From Isoetes taiwanensis (taxonomy: Eukaryota > Streptophyta > Lycopodiopsida > Isoetales > Isoetaceae): DNA of 64,000 bases. The stretch is from the NCBI GenBank assembly GCA_021234155.1, contig JAJEKV010000028.1, forward strand, positions 1 to 64,000, read 5' to 3'. Positions 63,523 to 64,000 of the stretch are shown piece by piece; position 1 is the first letter of the stretch, and each line of letters starts with the position of its first letter. Both the position numbers and the translations under genes were made by a program. The notes below the pieces were generated by a model. That model saw nothing but the letters and a program-made list of their open reading frames with translations, had not been told where the DNA came from and did no database searches.

Positions 63523-63660
63523 GTATCCCGGAATACACATTTGCTTTCTCAGGAAAGCAAAAGTGTATTCCAGAATACACATTTGCTTTTTCTAAAAATC
63601 CAAAGTGTATTCTGGAATACACGTTTGTTTTTTAGAAAGCAAAAGTGTATTCCAGAATAC
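63523..63660. repeat. Array 2 of the 42-bp palindromic repeat (4 units)
   Basis: Units start at 63523, 63565, 63607 and 63647 (spacing 42, 42, 40). Centres are CCGG with one base change in the first unit, then CCAG, CTGG and CCAG. Linkers contain AAAGCAAAAGT. The array ends with CTTTTGTTTGTAC, like array 1, so both arrays have the same orientation. Confidence 0.95.
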
Positions 63661-64000
63661 ACTTTTGTTTGTACATTTTTTGTTTTATGTGTCATAGTGT
63701 TCAATTATTTACTTGTTTTTTTTTTCTTGTTTTTTATTCAGCCAATAGAACGTCAAACATGTTTGATGGAACAACTAAACGTGGAGACTTGGGACAGATA
63801 CACAGTTGCAACGTCTGACGAGCGTATGAGAGTGCCAAATTGATGTACCGAAAAAATTTAAAGAAATAATTATTATTTTTTCTATACTATTTTGATGTTT
63901 TTGATATCTCACTTTCAGAGATTATGTATTCATGTCTATATTTTGCCATTTTTAAGGGTGTTTCTTTGCAAAACACAAACTTGTCACTTAACGAGGAGCC
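63661..64000. other. No gene recognised
   Basis: The last part of the frame 63541-63843 runs through the palindromes and has no domain. AT-rich to the window edge. Confidence 0.5.

Noticed and set aside
1-64000. tRNA, rRNA, riboswitch or bacterial-type operon signals
   Set aside because: No cloverleaf-compatible box A/B pair, no rRNA segment, and the sequence is clearly nuclear plant DNA.

Overview
Organism: a vascular land plant with a repeat-rich, gene-poor genome. Evidence is a land-plant R2R3-MYB gene with the usual two-intron layout, GT-AG introns, plant L1 LINEs ending in a zf-RVT domain, Ty3 retrotransposons primed by initiator-Met tRNA, MULE and CACTA transposons, and degenerate TTTAGGG repeats. 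A LINE with a coiled-coil/RRM ORF1, an APE endonuclease and microsatellite-type 3' tails is prominent, and low-complexity tracts are many. This makes me lean towards a seed-free vascular plant such as a fern. That is a guess, not a demonstration. Only two genes look intact in 64 kb: a novel five-exon gene (24036-25063, minus) and an R2R3-MYB gene (29958-31415, minus). || Layout. 1-2117: 3' part of an L1-type LINE (family A). 2871-5872: LTR-retrotransposon remains with two primer sites and a Ty3 gag pseudogene. 5891-7480: truncated LINE of family B (minus). 7521-8127: decayed gene. 8440-8834: another family A fragment, itself split by a 51-bp insertion. 10096-10680: decayed ARM-like gene. 11468-14964: two copies of one LTR in opposite orientation, with a fragment of a third LINE between them. 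15393-21130: nearly complete family B LINE (minus). 24036-26870: the five-exon gene beside an F-box/kelch pseudogene of the At1g55270 type. 29958-31415: MYB. 34204-40364: a duplicated block (units B and A), interrupted by a 2.9-kb insert that carries receptor-kinase exons and ends in a GC-rich hairpin. 40840-43939: a MULE with TIRs and a 9-bp target duplication, containing a CACTA end. 45095-49049: an old family A LINE with a younger family A LINE inserted in it, marked by a 17-bp target duplication. 50700-51627: Ty3 gag-protease remnant. 51650-53366: a compact TATA-led island of two overlapping ORFs that may be paleoviral. 56395-63660: coding-like exon islands with no recognised family, then two arrays of a 42-bp palindromic repeat. 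|| How it works together: most of the window is retroelement activity at several ages. Family B supplies a 3'-UTR hairpin and end sequence that recurs in many short insertions with TTCTA, GATAA or TTTC tails. Three such insertions keep target duplications, and one consists of the tail alone. The best leads for an undescribed system are the 42-bp palindrome arrays, the tail-only insertions, the promoter-like repeats upstream of LINE B, the overlapping-ORF island and the hairpin-ended kinase insert.
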